From assembly GCA_964017155.1 (NCBI GenBank), contig OZ024860.1, positions 50,083,583 through 50,147,582 on the forward strand: DNA of 64,000 nucleotides, written 5' to 3'. The translations under genes and the position numbers were made by a program. The DNA is from Oasisia sp. SBJ-2009. Lineage: Eukaryota; Annelida; Polychaeta; Sabellida; Siboglinidae. Shown here in pieces: positions 13,219 to 26,494 of this stretch; position 1 is the first letter of the stretch; each line of letters starts with the position of its first letter. The notes below the pieces were generated by a model that worked only from the letters and a program-made list of their open reading frames with translations, was not told the DNA's origin and ran no database searches.

Positions 13219-14876
13219 AGATTTAACAAGATTTAACAAGATTGCCACCTAGAGAATCAACTCTAGATGGCAGGTGGACAAGGAAGCCGTTTGGCTTATC
13301 GAGAGTCCAACCTATCTATCTAAGTATACCCCGCCTGTCTTAGGTGTATGTCAATTTTATTTTTGAATATATTAACACTACTAGCACATACACAATCAGC
13401 TGATAATATGTTCCATTCGTTTACTATTCTTTGTGAAAATGAAAATTGTCTAATATCTAGTCTACACCGCTTCTTTGCTAATGTAACTCCATGTCCTCTA
13501 GTCCTTCTATCTTCCTTGACCGTGAAAAAAAATATTTCTGTCAATATTTTCATACCCATTCAATATTTTAAGAACCTCAAACTGATCTCCTCTCAATCTT
13601 CTGGTTTCTAATGTTGTTAGACCACATTCCTTTAGACGCATTTCATAACTAATATTCCTGAGTTTTGGTATCATTTTTGTTGCTCTCCTTTGTACTCTTT
13701 CTAGCATATCAATATCCTTCTTGCGATATGGCCTCCATGCTTGTATACAATATTCTAAATGAGGCCTAACTATTGTTTAATAAAGCGGTATTATTAGTTC
13801 TTTTTCTTTGTACACTATATTTCGCCTAATTAATCCAAGAATTTGGTTTCCCTTCGCTGCTGCAATTCCACACTGCTCTGATACCTTCATGTCAGCACTA
13901 ATGGTTAACCCTAAGTCCTTTTCCTTTACAGTAGTATTTAGTACACTACCACCCATTGTATATTGTGCATTTTTATTCCCATGTCCTGTCTGGAGGCACT
14001 TACACTTTCCAAAGTTAAACAGCATTTGCCATTTCTCAGACCATTCTATCAACTTATTAAGATCATCTTGTAAATGCTGTCTATCTGCATCACTTTTAAT
14101 TTTCCTAAACACTTTTGTGTCATCCGCAAACTTCAACACCTTGCTTGTTATGTCATCATCCAAATCATTGATATATATTAAGAATAAAATAGGTCCCAAT
14201 GCTGATCCTTGCGGTACTCCACTCAAAACAGATTTCCAATTTGAAACCTCCCCATCAACTACTACTCCTTGTCTTCTATCAATAACCCATTTTTCTATCC
14301 AGTTAATCATACCATTTCCTATGCCATGGGCCTTTAGTTTAAGTAGTAATCTTTGGTGTGGCACTTTGTCAAAGGCTTTTTTAAAATCTAAGTAGATTAT
14401 ATCTACTGGTAATCCCTCATCTACCCACTTTGTCACATCTTCCAAAAAACATAACATATTTGTTAAGCATGACCTCGCTTTTAAAAACCCATGTTGAGAT
14501 GTGTTTATCAATTTATTTTTAATAAGAAAATCAACCAAGTGATCTTTAATTAGTCTTTCTAATAGATTGCAAATCACCGATGTTAAACTCACTGGTCTAT
14601 AGTTATCTGACTTGTTTCTTGAACCATTTTTAAATAATGGTATAATGTTTGCTTCTTTCCATTCTAATGGAACTATTCCCTCCTCTAATGACAAATTGAA
14701 CATTGTCGCAAGCGGTATGCTGATTTGATCTACAATTTCCAGCAGTAATTTGGGAGGAATCCCATCCACTCCTGGTGATTTATTATCCTTCATATCTCTT
14801 ATTTTCATAGCTACCATTTTTGGGGTTACAGTTAGTTGTCCTAAATAGTCACACTCTCTCCCTTCGAACTTAGTAT
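13219..14876 (-). mobile_element. CR1-like LINE insertion, copy 3 (5'-truncated)
   Basis: Same site and structure as copies 1 and 2. The 3' end with two 10-mers lies at 13219-13240 and the 5' truncation at about 14876. Confidence 0.92.
13320..14817 (-). pseudogene. Reverse transcriptase of CR1-like LINE, copy 3 (stop and frameshift)
   Basis: Open from 14817 through motifs A, B and C to a private TAA at 13777-13779, replacing a Lys codon in the block that reads LYKTIVRPHLEY elsewhere. A second break is the 8-A run near 13526. Motif B reads GVPQGSALGP here, a conservative change. The C-terminal domain continues after each break. No endonuclease. Confidence 0.9.
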
Positions 14877-16236
14877 ATCATACGTATATACCACTATTGG
14901 ATGAGTTGTCTCAATGTCTCAAGCAGCTTTCCACCTATGCCTAGGCAAATAGAAATCTGGACAGTATCTAATTTAACATTCGTACTGCTGAGCTTCTAAC
15001 TACTACACTCAACGACAGAAGTTCCCTTCACTGTGTTGGCAATCTACTCTCTGCGATCTAGATCTCTAACACGTGTTAACGGCGACGCCACGAAGGCTGC
15101 ATGCAGACTGCGCAAAGATGTATCTGAAGCATTATATGCCATTCCAAGCGATACAAGACGTTCGTCCGCATACAGATTTACTATGTAGTGTAATTCTCTA
15201 TGTAGGATGTACACCGTGTGTAGCTAGCTCAACATCAATGAGTATATGATGCGACCATTGCCTGTTAGTTGCTTTGTGGTTTCGTTTTCATATTGATCTG
15301 GCGACATGTCTGCTCTTTGGTTTCAGGTCTTCCTATTTGAGTCCGAAGTGTGAGCAGCGACACAGACCCTCTGCGAATGCGACGCGCGAGTAGTGGTGAA
15401 CCCCTCGCAAGTCTAGTATATAATTTCGTCGTTGTCTGGGTAGCTTGGAACAACCTTTGTTTTCTCGTATGGCTCTTCGCCATCAATGTTATGTCTAGCT
15501 TTTCGCGTTACCTGTTTGTCGGCATAGCACTCAAGACATGGCCAAAGAGCTGGCCTGTTGGCACTGATCACGGTAGCATATGCTATTGTTTCCAAGGCAA
15601 TGTACCAACATATGTATTCGATCTCAATCACCACCTAGATATAAATCTGCGTGCCGAGAAACGTGTGACTGCAATAAATATTGGTCTCAAAACATCGAGT
15701 GATCTCTACACTTGTCTTTGAAGGAAGACATGTCAAATGTGTACACTTGAGCTACACTATTGCAAAGAATGAGGCACTTGTGTAGGTTGGTTTTGCATGC
15801 TGATTCCTAAGTATGCTGTTTCCAGTCGAGATGAATGCGTTGTGCTAGCTGTCATGACGGTCAAAGAATCATCAACTCAACTGTATTGAGTGGGTGTATG
15901 TGTGCATGCGAGAATGTGTGTGGCATTCGCCGCGCGAATGGTGCTTATGCATATCAATGTTAAGATACTTTCCGCGGTGCGATCTCGGCCTCTTACACAA
16001 GTTTCGTTTCATGTGCATTATTTTGCATCATATTTTGATTTTACTTCTCTTGAAATACATCATATAGCATGAACAATGGCTCGATCAATCGTCTGAGTAA
16101 AACGTTTCGATTGGGAGAACTGCAACTTCAAAACTAATGTCCACTCGCACTAGCTGTGATACCTATATCGATGTCATGCTATCGTTGATTTAATTATCCC
16201 AGTGATCGGCCTACATTATCATCTACCTCAACATGT

Positions 16237-16246
16237 TATATAAATA
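16237..16246 (+). promoter_or_regulatory. TATA-like box of the monomer (representative)
   Basis: TATATAAATA lies in a short AT-rich window inside otherwise balanced sequence. It recurs at the same place in nearly all monomers (for example 2071-2080), with variants such as TATGTAAATA in monomer 8. About 30 bases downstream is TTCACCCACTG, which could serve as an initiator. Promoter function is inferred from motif and spacing only. Confidence 0.35.
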
Positions 16247-16585
16247 AAATAACTTGATAAAAACTAGGCTTCACCCACTGTCGAATGACTGTTCCGCGCC
16301 GCCAGTCTTCACATCATCGGGCCTGGTCGGTCAGTAATGCTGCCATAAGTCGTCGGCCATGTGTCGCTCTATCTTCGCCGGGGACAGACACCTGACAAAA
16401 AACAATAAAAGAGCGTTACAATGTGCACGGTGTCTAAGAAAATTGAAACCAGCAGGCTCAATTCTTACATATGCCCACATTCCTTCACCCCACTGGCGTC
16501 AAAGACGCCAATCCCACCGCGATGCGGTCGAGATTACACTAAAGAAACTGACAACTGTCGCCAGCATCAGGCTGTGCGGCACAGT

Positions 16586-16690
16586 AATGGCGGCATAACC
16601 GGAAGACGCGCCACAACAATACTGTGTCGTCACGACAATACGGTAGACGCGCCATTTACGTTCCTGGCGACGTCAGATTTCAAGATGGCG
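16586..16690 (+). promoter_or_regulatory. Cluster of YY1-, ETS- and CRE-like sites (representative)
   Basis: Within ~105 bp: AATGGCGGC (16586-16594), ACCGGAAG, an ETS core (16598-16605), CGACGTCA, one base from a CRE (16668-16675), and AAGATGGCGAC (starting 16682), one base from the YY1 start-site motif. The stretch is CpG-rich and followed by a long G-run and a pyrimidine-rich tract. The cluster recurs in most monomers with a few substitutions. Such sites mark TATA-less metazoan promoters; activity here is inference. Confidence 0.4.
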
Positions 16691-17503
16691 ACGCCTTTGA
16701 TCTAGGCAAACTGGGGAGGGGGGGGGGGCGCTTTCTTCCACTTTCTACTTCGTTCTTTCAATGTTTTACTTGCGCTAGCCTATTTCTCAATAAGGTACAC
16801 ACATAGGACTACAGTTGTATTATGGTACAACGGCCTGTGCGACATTCGGGTACTTTTTATGCACTATGCAAGTCAATGTGCTTGGCGTATAACACCGATT
16901 AGATTCAACACTGTCAGACTATCTCCACTGATTTTTACACCAAATATATCAGGCCTGTTGCGTTCGCGCGTACTAAAACCACTACAATACCCTACCCGCG
17001 CCTCTCGTAATGAAGTTTCAAACGTAGGAGCAATTGAGGTAGGCTTGAATTCTACGCAAGTGCCTAATTCTTCTCGGAAATGGAACAGAATATTCTTATT
17101 CTTGTTCTCATTCACAGTACACTGTATATGATATGTATATACCACTATTCTATGAGTTGTCTCAATGTTTCAAGCAACTTCCCACCTATGCCTAGGCAAA
17201 TAGAAGTCTGGACAGTATATAATTTAACATTCGTACTGCTGAGCTTCAAATTACTACACTCAAAGACAGAAGTTCCCTTCATTGTGTTGGCAATCTACTC
17301 TTTGCGATCTGGAACTCTAAAACGTGTTAACGGCGACGCCACGAGGGCTGTATGCAGGCTGCTCAAAGATGTATCTGAAGCATTATATGCCATTCCAAGC
17401 GATAAAAGACGTTCGTTGGCATACAGATTTACTCTGTAGTGTAATACTATATGTAGGATGTACACTGTGTGTAGCCAGCTCAACATCAATGATTATATGA
17501 TGC

Positions 17504-19751
17504 GACCATTGCCTGTTAGTTGCTTTGTGGTTTCGTTTTCATATTGAACTGGCGACATGTCTGCTCTTTGGTTTCAGGTCTTCCTATTTGAGTCCGAAGT
17601 GTGAGCAGCGACACAGACCCTCTGCGAATGCGACGCGCGAGTAGTGGTGAACCCCACGCAAGTCTAGTATATAATTTCGTCGTTGTCTGGGTAGCTTGGA
17701 ACAACCTTTGTTTTCTCGTATGGCTCTTCGCCATCAATGTTATGTCTAGCTTTTCGCGTTACCTGTTTGTCGGCATAGCACTCAAGACATGGCCAAAGAG
17801 CTGGCCTGTTGGCACTGATCACGGTAGCATATGATATTGTTTCCAAGGCAATGTACCAACATATGTATTCGATCTCAATCACCACCTAGATATAAATCTG
17901 CGTGCCGAGAAACGTGTGACTGCAATAAATATTGGTCTCAAAACATCGAGTGATCTCTACACTTGTCTTAGAAGGAAGACATGTCAAATGTGTACACTTG
18001 AGTTACACTATTGCAAAGAATGAGGCACTTGTGTAGGTTGGTTTTGCATGCTGATTCCTAAGTATGCTGTTTCCAGTCGAGATGAATGCGTTGTGCTAGC
18101 TGTCATGACGGTGAAAGAATCATTAACTCAACTGTATTGTGTGGGTGTATGTGTGCATGCGATAATGTGTGTGGCATTCGCCGCTCGAATGGTGCTTATG
18201 CATATCAATGTTAAGATACTTTCCGCGGTGCGATCTCGGCCTCTTACACAAGTTTCGTTTCATGTGCATTATTTTGCATCATAGTTTGACATTACTTCTC
18301 TTGAAATACATCATATAGCGTGAACAATAGCTCGATCAATCGTCTGTGTAAAACGTTTCGATTGTGAGAACTGCAACATCAAAACTAATGTCCACTCGCA
18401 CTAGCTGTGATACCTATATCGATGTCATGCTATCGTTGACTTAATTCTCCCAGTGATTGGCCTACATTATCATCTACCTCAACATGTTATATAAATAAAA
18501 TAACTAGATAAAAACTAGGCTTCACCCACTGTCGAATGACTGTTCCGCGCCGCCAGTCTTCACATCATCGGGCCTGGTCGGTCAGTAATGCTGCCAGAAG
18601 TCGTCGGCCATGTTTCGCTGTATTTTCACCAGGGGCAGACACCTGAGAAAAAACAATAAAAGAGCGTTACAATGTGCACGGTGTCTAAGAAAATTGAAAC
18701 CAGCAGGCTCAATCCTTACATATGCCCACATTCCTTCACCCCACTGGCGTCAAAGACGCAAATCCCACCGCGATGCGGTCGAGATAACACTAAAGAAACT
18801 GGCATCTGTCGCCAGCATCAGGCTGTGCGGCACAGTAATGGCGGCATAACCGGAAGACGCGCCACAACAATACTGTGTCGTCACGACAATACGGTAGACG
18901 CGCCATTTACGTTCCTGGCCACGTCAGATTTCAAGATGGCGACGCCTTTGATCTAGGCAAACTGGGGAGGGGGGGGCGCTTTCTTCCACTTTCTACTTCG
19001 TTCTTTCAATGTTTTACTTGCGCTAGCCTATTTCTCAATAAGGTACACACATAGGACTACAGTTGTATTATGGTACAACGACCTGTGCGACATTCGGGTA
19101 CTTTTTATGCACTATGCAAGTCAATGTGCTTGGCGTATAACACCGATTAGATTCAACAATGTCAGACTATCTCCACTGATTTTTAGACCAAATATATCAG
19201 GCCTGTTGCGTTCGCGCGTATTAAGACCACTACACTACCCTACCCGCGCCTCTCGTAATGAAGTTTCAAACGTAGGAGCAATTGAGGTAGGCTTGCATTC
19301 TACGCAAGTGCCTAATTCTTCTCGGAAATAGAATAGAATATTCTTATTCTTGTTCTCATTCACAGTACACTGTATATGATATGTATATACCACTATTCTA
19401 TGAGTTGTCTCAATGTTTCAAGCAACTTCCCACCTATGCCTAGGCAAATAGAAGTCTGGACAGTATATAATTTAACATTCGTACTGCTGAGCTTCAAACT
19501 ACTACACTCAAAGACAGAAGTTCCCTTCATTGTGTTGGCAATCTACTCTTTGCGATATGGAACTCTAAAACGTGTTAACGGTGACGCCACGAGGACTGTA
19601 GGCAGGCTGCGCAAAGATCTATCTGAAGCATTATATGCCATTCCAAGCGATAAAAGACGTTCGTTCGCATACAGATTTACTCTGTAGTGTAATACTCTAT
19701 GTAGGATGTACACTGTGTGTAGCCAGCTCAACATCAATGATTATATGATGC
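17504..19751. repeat. Monomer 6, 2248 bp, type B, uninterrupted
   Basis: Type-B markers throughout. A TGA near 17833 interrupts the longer spurious frame that is open in many other monomers, which argues against that frame being coding. Confidence 0.96.
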
Positions 19752-22001
19752 GACCATTGCCTGTTAGTTGCTTTGTGGTTTCGTTTTCATATTGAACTGG
19801 CGACATGTCTGCTCTTTGGTTTCAGGTCTTCCTATTTGAGTCCGAAGTGTGAGCAGCGACACAGACCTTCTGCGAATGCGACGCGCGAGTAGTGGTGAAC
19901 CCCACGCAAGTCTAGTATATAATTTCGTCGTTGTCTGGGTAGCTTGGAACAACCTTTGTTTTCTCGTATGGCTCTTCGCCATCAATGTTATGTCTAGCTT
20001 TTCGCGTTACCTGTTTGTCGGCATAGCACTCAAGACATGGCCAAAGAGCTGGCCTGTTTGCACTGATCACGGTAGCATATGCTATTGTTTCCAAGGCAAT
20101 GTACCAACATATGTATTCGATCTCAATCACCACCTATATATAAATCTGCGTGCCGAGAAACGTGTGACTGCAATAAATATTGGTCTCAAAACATCGAGTG
20201 ATCTCTACACTTGTCTTAGAAGGAAGACATGTCAAATGTGTACACTTGAGTTACACTATTGCAAAGAATGAGGCACTTGTGTAGGTTGGTTTTGCATGCT
20301 GATTCCTAAGTATGCTGTTTCCAGTCGAGATGAATGCGTTGTGCTAGCTGTCATGACGGTGAAAGAATCATTAACTCAACTGTATTGAGTGGGTGTATGT
20401 GTGCATGCGAGAATGTGTGTGGCATTCGCCGCGCGAATGGTGGTTATGCATATCAATGTTAAGATACTTTCCGCGGTGCGATCTCGGCCTCTTACACAAG
20501 TTTCGTTTCATGTGCGTTATTTTGCATCATAGTTTGACATTACTTCTCTTGAAATACATCATATAGCGTGAACAATGGCTCGATCAATCGTCTGTGTAAA
20601 ACGTTTCGCTTGTGAGAACTGCAACATCAAAACTAATGTCCACTCGCACTAGCTGTGATACCTATATCGATGTCATGCTATCGTTGACTTAATTCTCCCA
20701 GTGATCGGCCTACATTATCATCTACCTCAACATGTTATATAAATAAAATAACTAGATAAAAACTAGGCTTCACCCACTGTCGAATGACTGTTCCGCGCCG
20801 CCAGTCTTCACATCATCGGGCCTGGTCGGTCAGTAATGCTGCCAGAAGTCGTCGGCCATGTTTCGCTGTATTTTCACCGGGGGCAGACACCTGAGAAAAA
20901 ACAATAAAAGAGCGTTACAATGTGCACGGTGTCTAAGAAAATTGAAACCAGCAGGCTCAATCCTTACATATGCCCACATTCCTTCACCCCACTGGCGTCA
21001 AAGACGCAAATCCCACCGCGATGCGGTCGAGATAACACTAAAGAAACTGGCATCTGTCGCCAGCATCAGGCTGTGCGGCACAGTAATGGCGGCATAACCG
21101 GAAGACGCGCCACAACAATACTGTGTCGTCACGACAATACGGTAGACGCGCCAGTTACGTTCCTGGCCACGTCATATTTCAAGATGGCGACGCCTTTGAT
21201 CTAGGCAAACTGGGGAGGGGGGGGGGCGCTTTCTTCCACTTTCTACTTCGTTCTTTCAATGTTTTACTTGCGCTAGCCTATTTCTCAATAAGGTAAACAT
21301 ATAGGACTACAGTTGTATTATGGTACAACGACCTGTGCGACATTCGGGTACTTTTTATGCACTATGCAAGTCAATGTGCTTGGCGTATAACACCGATTAG
21401 ATTCAACAATGTCAGACTATCTCCACTGATTTTTAGACCAAATATATCAGGCCTGTTGCGTTCGCGCGTACTAAAACCACTACAATACCCTACCCGCGCC
21501 TCTCGTAATGAAGTTTCAAACGTAGGAGCAATTGAGGTAGGCTTGCATTCTACGCAAGTGCGTAATTCTTCTCGGAAATAGAACAGAATATTCTTATTCT
21601 TGTTCTCATTCACAGTACACTGTATATGATATGTATATACCACTATTCTATGAGTTGTCTCAATGTTTCAAGCAACTGCCCACCTATGCCTAGGCAAATA
21701 GAAGTCTGGACAGTATATAATTTAACATTCGTACTGCTGAGCTTCAAACTACTACACTCAACGACAGAAGTTCCCTTCATTGTGTTGGCAATCTACTCTT
21801 TGCGATCTGGAACTCTAAAACGTGTTAACGGTGACGCCACGAGGACTGTAGGCAGGCTGCGCAAAGATGTATCTGAAGCATTATATGCCATTCCAAGCGA
21901 TAATAGACGTTCGTTCGCATACAGATTTACTCTGTAGTGTAATACTCTATGTAGGATGTACACTGTGTGTAGCCAGCTCAACATCAATGATTATATGATT
22001 C
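19752..22001. repeat. Monomer 7, 2250 bp, type B, uninterrupted
   Basis: Very close to monomer 6, sharing GAGGACTGTAGGCAGG-type variants in its tail, which suggests a recent duplication of neighbours. Confidence 0.96.
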
Positions 22002-24249
22002 GACCATTGCCTGTTAGTTGCTTTGTGGTTTCGTTTTCATATTGAACTGGCGACATTTCTGCTCTTTGTTTTCAGGTCTTCCTATTTGAGTCCGAAGTGT
22101 GAGCAGCGACACAGACCTTCTGAGAATGCGACGCGCGAGTAGTGGTGAACCCCACGCAAGTCTAGTATATAATTTCGTCGTTGTCTGGGTAGCTTGGAAC
22201 AACCTTTGTTTTCTCGTATGGCTCTTCGCCATCAATGTTATGTCTAGATTTTCGCGTTACCTGTTTGTCGGCATAGCACTCAAGACATGGCCAAAGAGCT
22301 GGCCTGTTGGCACTGATCACGGTAGCATATGCTATTGTTTCCAAGGCAATGTACCAACATATGTATTCGATCTCAATCACCACCTAGATATAAATCTGCG
22401 TGCCGAGAAACGTGTGACTGCAATAAATATTGGTCTCAAAACATCGAGTGATCTCTACACTTGTCTTTGAAGGAAGACATGTCAAATGTGTACACTTGAG
22501 CTACACTATTGCAAAGAATGAGGCACTTGTGTAGGTTGGTTTTGCTTGCTGATTCCTAAGTATACTGTTTCCAGTCGAGATGAATGCGTTGTGCTAGCTG
22601 TCATTACGGTCAAAGAATCATCAACTCAACTGTATTGAGTGGGTGTATGTGTGCATGCGAAAATGTGTGTGGCATTCGCCGCGCGAATGGTGCTTATGCA
22701 TATCAATGTTAAGATACTTTCCGCGGTGCGATCTCGGCCTCTTACACAAGTTTCGTTTCATGTGCTTATTTTGCATCATATTTTGATTTTACTTCTCTTG
22801 AAATACATCATATAGCATGAACAATGGTTCGATCAATCGTCTGAGTAAAACGTTTCGATTGTGAGAACTGCAACATCAAAACTAATGTCCACTCGCACTA
22901 GCTGTGATACCTATATCGATGTCATGCTATCGTTGACTTAATTCTCCCAGTGATCGGCCTACATTAGCATCTACCTCAACATGTTATGTAAATAAAATAA
23001 CTTGATAAAAACTATGCTTCACCCACTGTCGAATGACTGTTCCGCGTCGCCAGTCTTCACATCATCGGGCCTGGTCGGTCAGTAATGCTGCCATAAGTCG
23101 TCGGCCATGTGTCGCTGTATCTTCGCCGGGGGCAGATACCTGAGAAAAAACAATAAAAGAGCTTTACAATGTGCACGGTGTCTAAGAAAATTGAAACCAG
23201 CAGGCTCAATTCTTACATATGCCCACATTCCTTCACCCCACTGGCGTCAAAGACGCAAATCCCACCGCGATGCGGACGAGATTACACTAAAGAAACTGGC
23301 AACTATCGCCAGCATCCAGCTGCGCGGCACATTAATGGCGGCAAACCGGAAGACGCGCCACAACAATACTGTGTCGTCACGACAATACGGTAGACGCGCC
23401 ATTTACGTTCCTGGCGACGTCAGATTTCAAGATGGCGACGCCTTTGATCTAGGCAAACTGGGGAGGGGGGGGGGCGCTTTCTTCCACGTTCTACTTCGTT
23501 CTTTCAATGTTTTAATTGCGCTAGCCTATTTCTCAATAAGGTACACACATAGGACTACAGTTGTATTATGGTACAACGACCTGTGCGACATTCGGGTATT
23601 TTTTATGCACTGTGCAAGTCAATGTGCTTGGCGTATAACACCGATTAGATTCAACAATGTCAGACTATCTCCACTGATTTTTAGACCAAATATATCAGGC
23701 CTGTTGCGCTCGCGCGTATTAAAACCACTACACTACCCTACCCGCGCCTCTCGTAATGAAGTTTCAAACGTAGGAGCAATTGAGGTAGGCTTGCATTCTA
23801 CGCAAGTGCCTAATTCTTCTCGGAAATGGAACAGAATATTCTTATTCTTGTTCTCATTCACAGTACACTGTATATGATATGTATATACCACTATTCTATG
23901 AGTTGTCTCAATGTTTCAAGCAACTTCCCACCTATGCCTAGGCAAATAGAAGTCTGGACAGTATCTAATTTAACATTCGTACTGCTGAGCTTCAAACTAC
24001 TACACTCAAAGACAGAAGTTCCCTTCATTGTGTTGGCAATATACTCTCTGCGATCTGGAACTCTTAAACGTGTTAACGGCGACGCCACGAGGGCTGTATG
24101 CAGGCTGCGCAAAGATGTATCTGAAGCATTATATGCCATTCCAAGCGATAAAAGACGTTCGTTCGCATACAGATTTACGCTGTAGTGTAATACTCTATGT
24201 AGGATGTACACTGTGTGTAGCCAGCTCAACATCAATGATTATATGATGC
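22002..24249. repeat. Monomer 8, 2248 bp, type B, uninterrupted
   Basis: Type-B monomer with private changes, for example ATGTTATGTAAATA at the TATA-like site and ACATTTCTGCTCTTTG at the start. Confidence 0.96.
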
Positions 24250-26494
24250 GACCATTGCCTGTTAGTTGCTTTGTGGTTTCGTTTTCATATTGAACTGGCG
24301 ACATGTCTGCTCTTTGGTTTCAGGTCTTCCTATTTGAGTCCGAAGTGTGAGCAGCGACACAGACCCTCTGAGAATGCGACGCGCGAGTAGTGGTGAACCC
24401 CGCGCATGTCTAGTATATAATTTCGTCGTTATCTGAGTAGCTTGGAACAACCTTTGTTTTCTCGTATGGCTCTTCGCCATCAATGTTATGTCTAGCTTTT
24501 CGCGTTACCTGTTAGTCGGCATAGCACTCAAGACATGGCCAAAGAGCTGGCCTGTTGGCACTGATCACGGTAGCATATGCTATTGTTTCCAAGGCAATGT
24601 ACCAACATATGTATTCGATCTCAATCACAACCTAGATATAAATCTGCGTGCCGAGAAACGTGTGACTGCAATCAATATTGGTCTCAAAATATCGAGTGAT
24701 CTCTACACTTGTCTTTGAAGGAAGACATGTCAAATGTGTACACTTGAGCTACACTATTGCAAAGAATGAGGCACTTGTGTAGGTTGGTTTTGCATGTTGA
24801 TTCCTAAGTATGCTGTTTCCAGTCGAGATGAATGCGTTGTGCTAGCTGTCATGACGGTCAAAGAATCATCAACTCAACTGTATTGAGTGGGTGTATGTGT
24901 GCATGCAAGAATGTGTGTGGCATTCGCCGCGCGAATGGTGCTGATGCATATCAATGTTAAGATACTTTCCGCGGTGCGATCTCGGCCTCTTACACAAGTT
25001 TCGTTTCATGTGCATTATTTTGCATCATATTTTGATTTTACTTCTCTTGAAATACATCATATAGCATGAACAATGGCTCGATCAATCGTCTGAGTAAAAC
25101 GTTTCGATTGGGAGAACTGCAACTACAAAACTAATGTCCACTCGCACTAGCTGTGATACCTATATCGATGTCATGCTATCGTTGATTTAATTATCCCAGT
25201 GATCGGCCTACATTATCATCTACCTCAACATGTTATATAAATAAAATAACTTGATAACAACTAGGCTTCACCCACTGTCGAATGACTGTTCCGCGTCGCC
25301 AGTCTTCACATCATCGGGCCTGGTCGGTCAGTAATGCTGCCATATGTCGTCGGCCATGTGTCGCTGTATCTTCGCCGGGGGCAGACACCTGAGAAAAAAC
25401 AATAAAAGAGCGTTACAATGTGCACGGTGTCTAAGACAATTGAAACCAGCAGGCTCAATTCTTACATATGCCCACATTCCTTCACCCCACTGGCGTCAAA
25501 GACGCAAATCCCACCGCGATGCGGTCGAGATTACCCTAAAGAAACTGGCAATTGTCGCCAGCATCCAGCTGCGCGGCACAGTAATGGCGGCAAACCGGAA
25601 GACGCGCCACAACAATACTGTGTCGTCACGACAATACGGTAGACGCGCCATTTACGTTCCTGGCGACGTCAGATTTCAAGATGGCGACGCCTTTGATGTA
25701 GGCAAACTGGGGGGGGGGGCGCTTTCTTCCACTTTCTACTTCGTTCTTTCAATGTTTTACTTGCGCTAGCCTATTTCGCAATAAGGTACACAGATAGGAC
25801 TACAGTTGTATTATGGTACAACGACCTGTGCGACATTCCGGTACTTTTTATGCACTATGCAAGTCAATGTGCTTGGCGTATAACACCGATTAGATTCAAC
25901 AATGTCAGACTATCTCCACTGATTGTTAGACCAAATATATCAGGCCTGTTGCGTTCGCGCGTATTAAAACCACTACACTACCCTACCCGCGCCTCTCGTA
26001 ATGAAGTTTCAAACGTAGGAGCAATTGAGGTAGGCTTGCATTCTACGCAAGTGCCTAATTCTTCTCGGAAATGGAACACAATATTCTTATTCTTGTTCTC
26101 ATTCACAGTACACTGTATATGATATGTATATACCACTATTCTATGAGTTGTCTCAATGTTTCAAGCAACTTCCCACCTATGCCTAGGCAAATAGAAGTCT
26201 GGACAGTATATAATTTAACATTCGTACTGCTGAGCTTCAAACTACTACACTCAAAGACAGAAGTTCCCTTCATTGTGTTGGCAATCTACTCTTTGCGATA
26301 TGTAACTCTACAACGTGTTAACGGTGACGCCACGAGGACTGTAGGCAGGCTGCGCAAAGATGTATCTGAAGCATTATATGCCATTCCAAGCGATAAAAGA
26401 CGTTCGTTCGCATACAGATTTACTCTGTAGTGTAATACTCTATGTAGGATGTACACTGTGTGTAGCCAGCTCAACATCAATGATTATATGATGC
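24250..26494. repeat. Monomer 9, 2245 bp, type B, uninterrupted
   Basis: Type-B monomer. The G-run reads CTGGGGGGGGGGCGC without the interrupting A, and GTTATCTGAGTAG near 24430 closes a frame left open in neighbours. Confidence 0.96.

Larger units (their letters stand above)
11349..15252. repeat. Monomer 4, 3904 bp, type A with CR1-like insertion
   Basis: Left part as in monomers 2 and 3. The tail after the insert (14877-15252) switches to the variants seen in the tails of monomers 0 and 11, such as ATCATACG or GCATACG and CTCTAACACGTG, so the unit is itself mosaic. Confidence 0.95.
15253..17503. repeat. Monomer 5, 2251 bp, type B, uninterrupted
   Basis: First of six consecutive uninterrupted monomers. 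Type-B markers are ACCGATTAGATTC and GACTATCTCC. Good reference copy for the site positions given below. Confidence 0.96.

Noticed and set aside
15253..17503. Monomer as a 5S rRNA, snRNA or histone repeat
   Set aside because: No diagnostic 5S, U1, U2 or U6 segments and no histone-like frames were found by reading a full monomer on both strands.
8548..23877. Longer frames of 304 and 256 codons in monomers 3 and 8
   Set aside because: They run through the variable G-run and stay open only by chance of its length; the same frame is broken in most other monomers.
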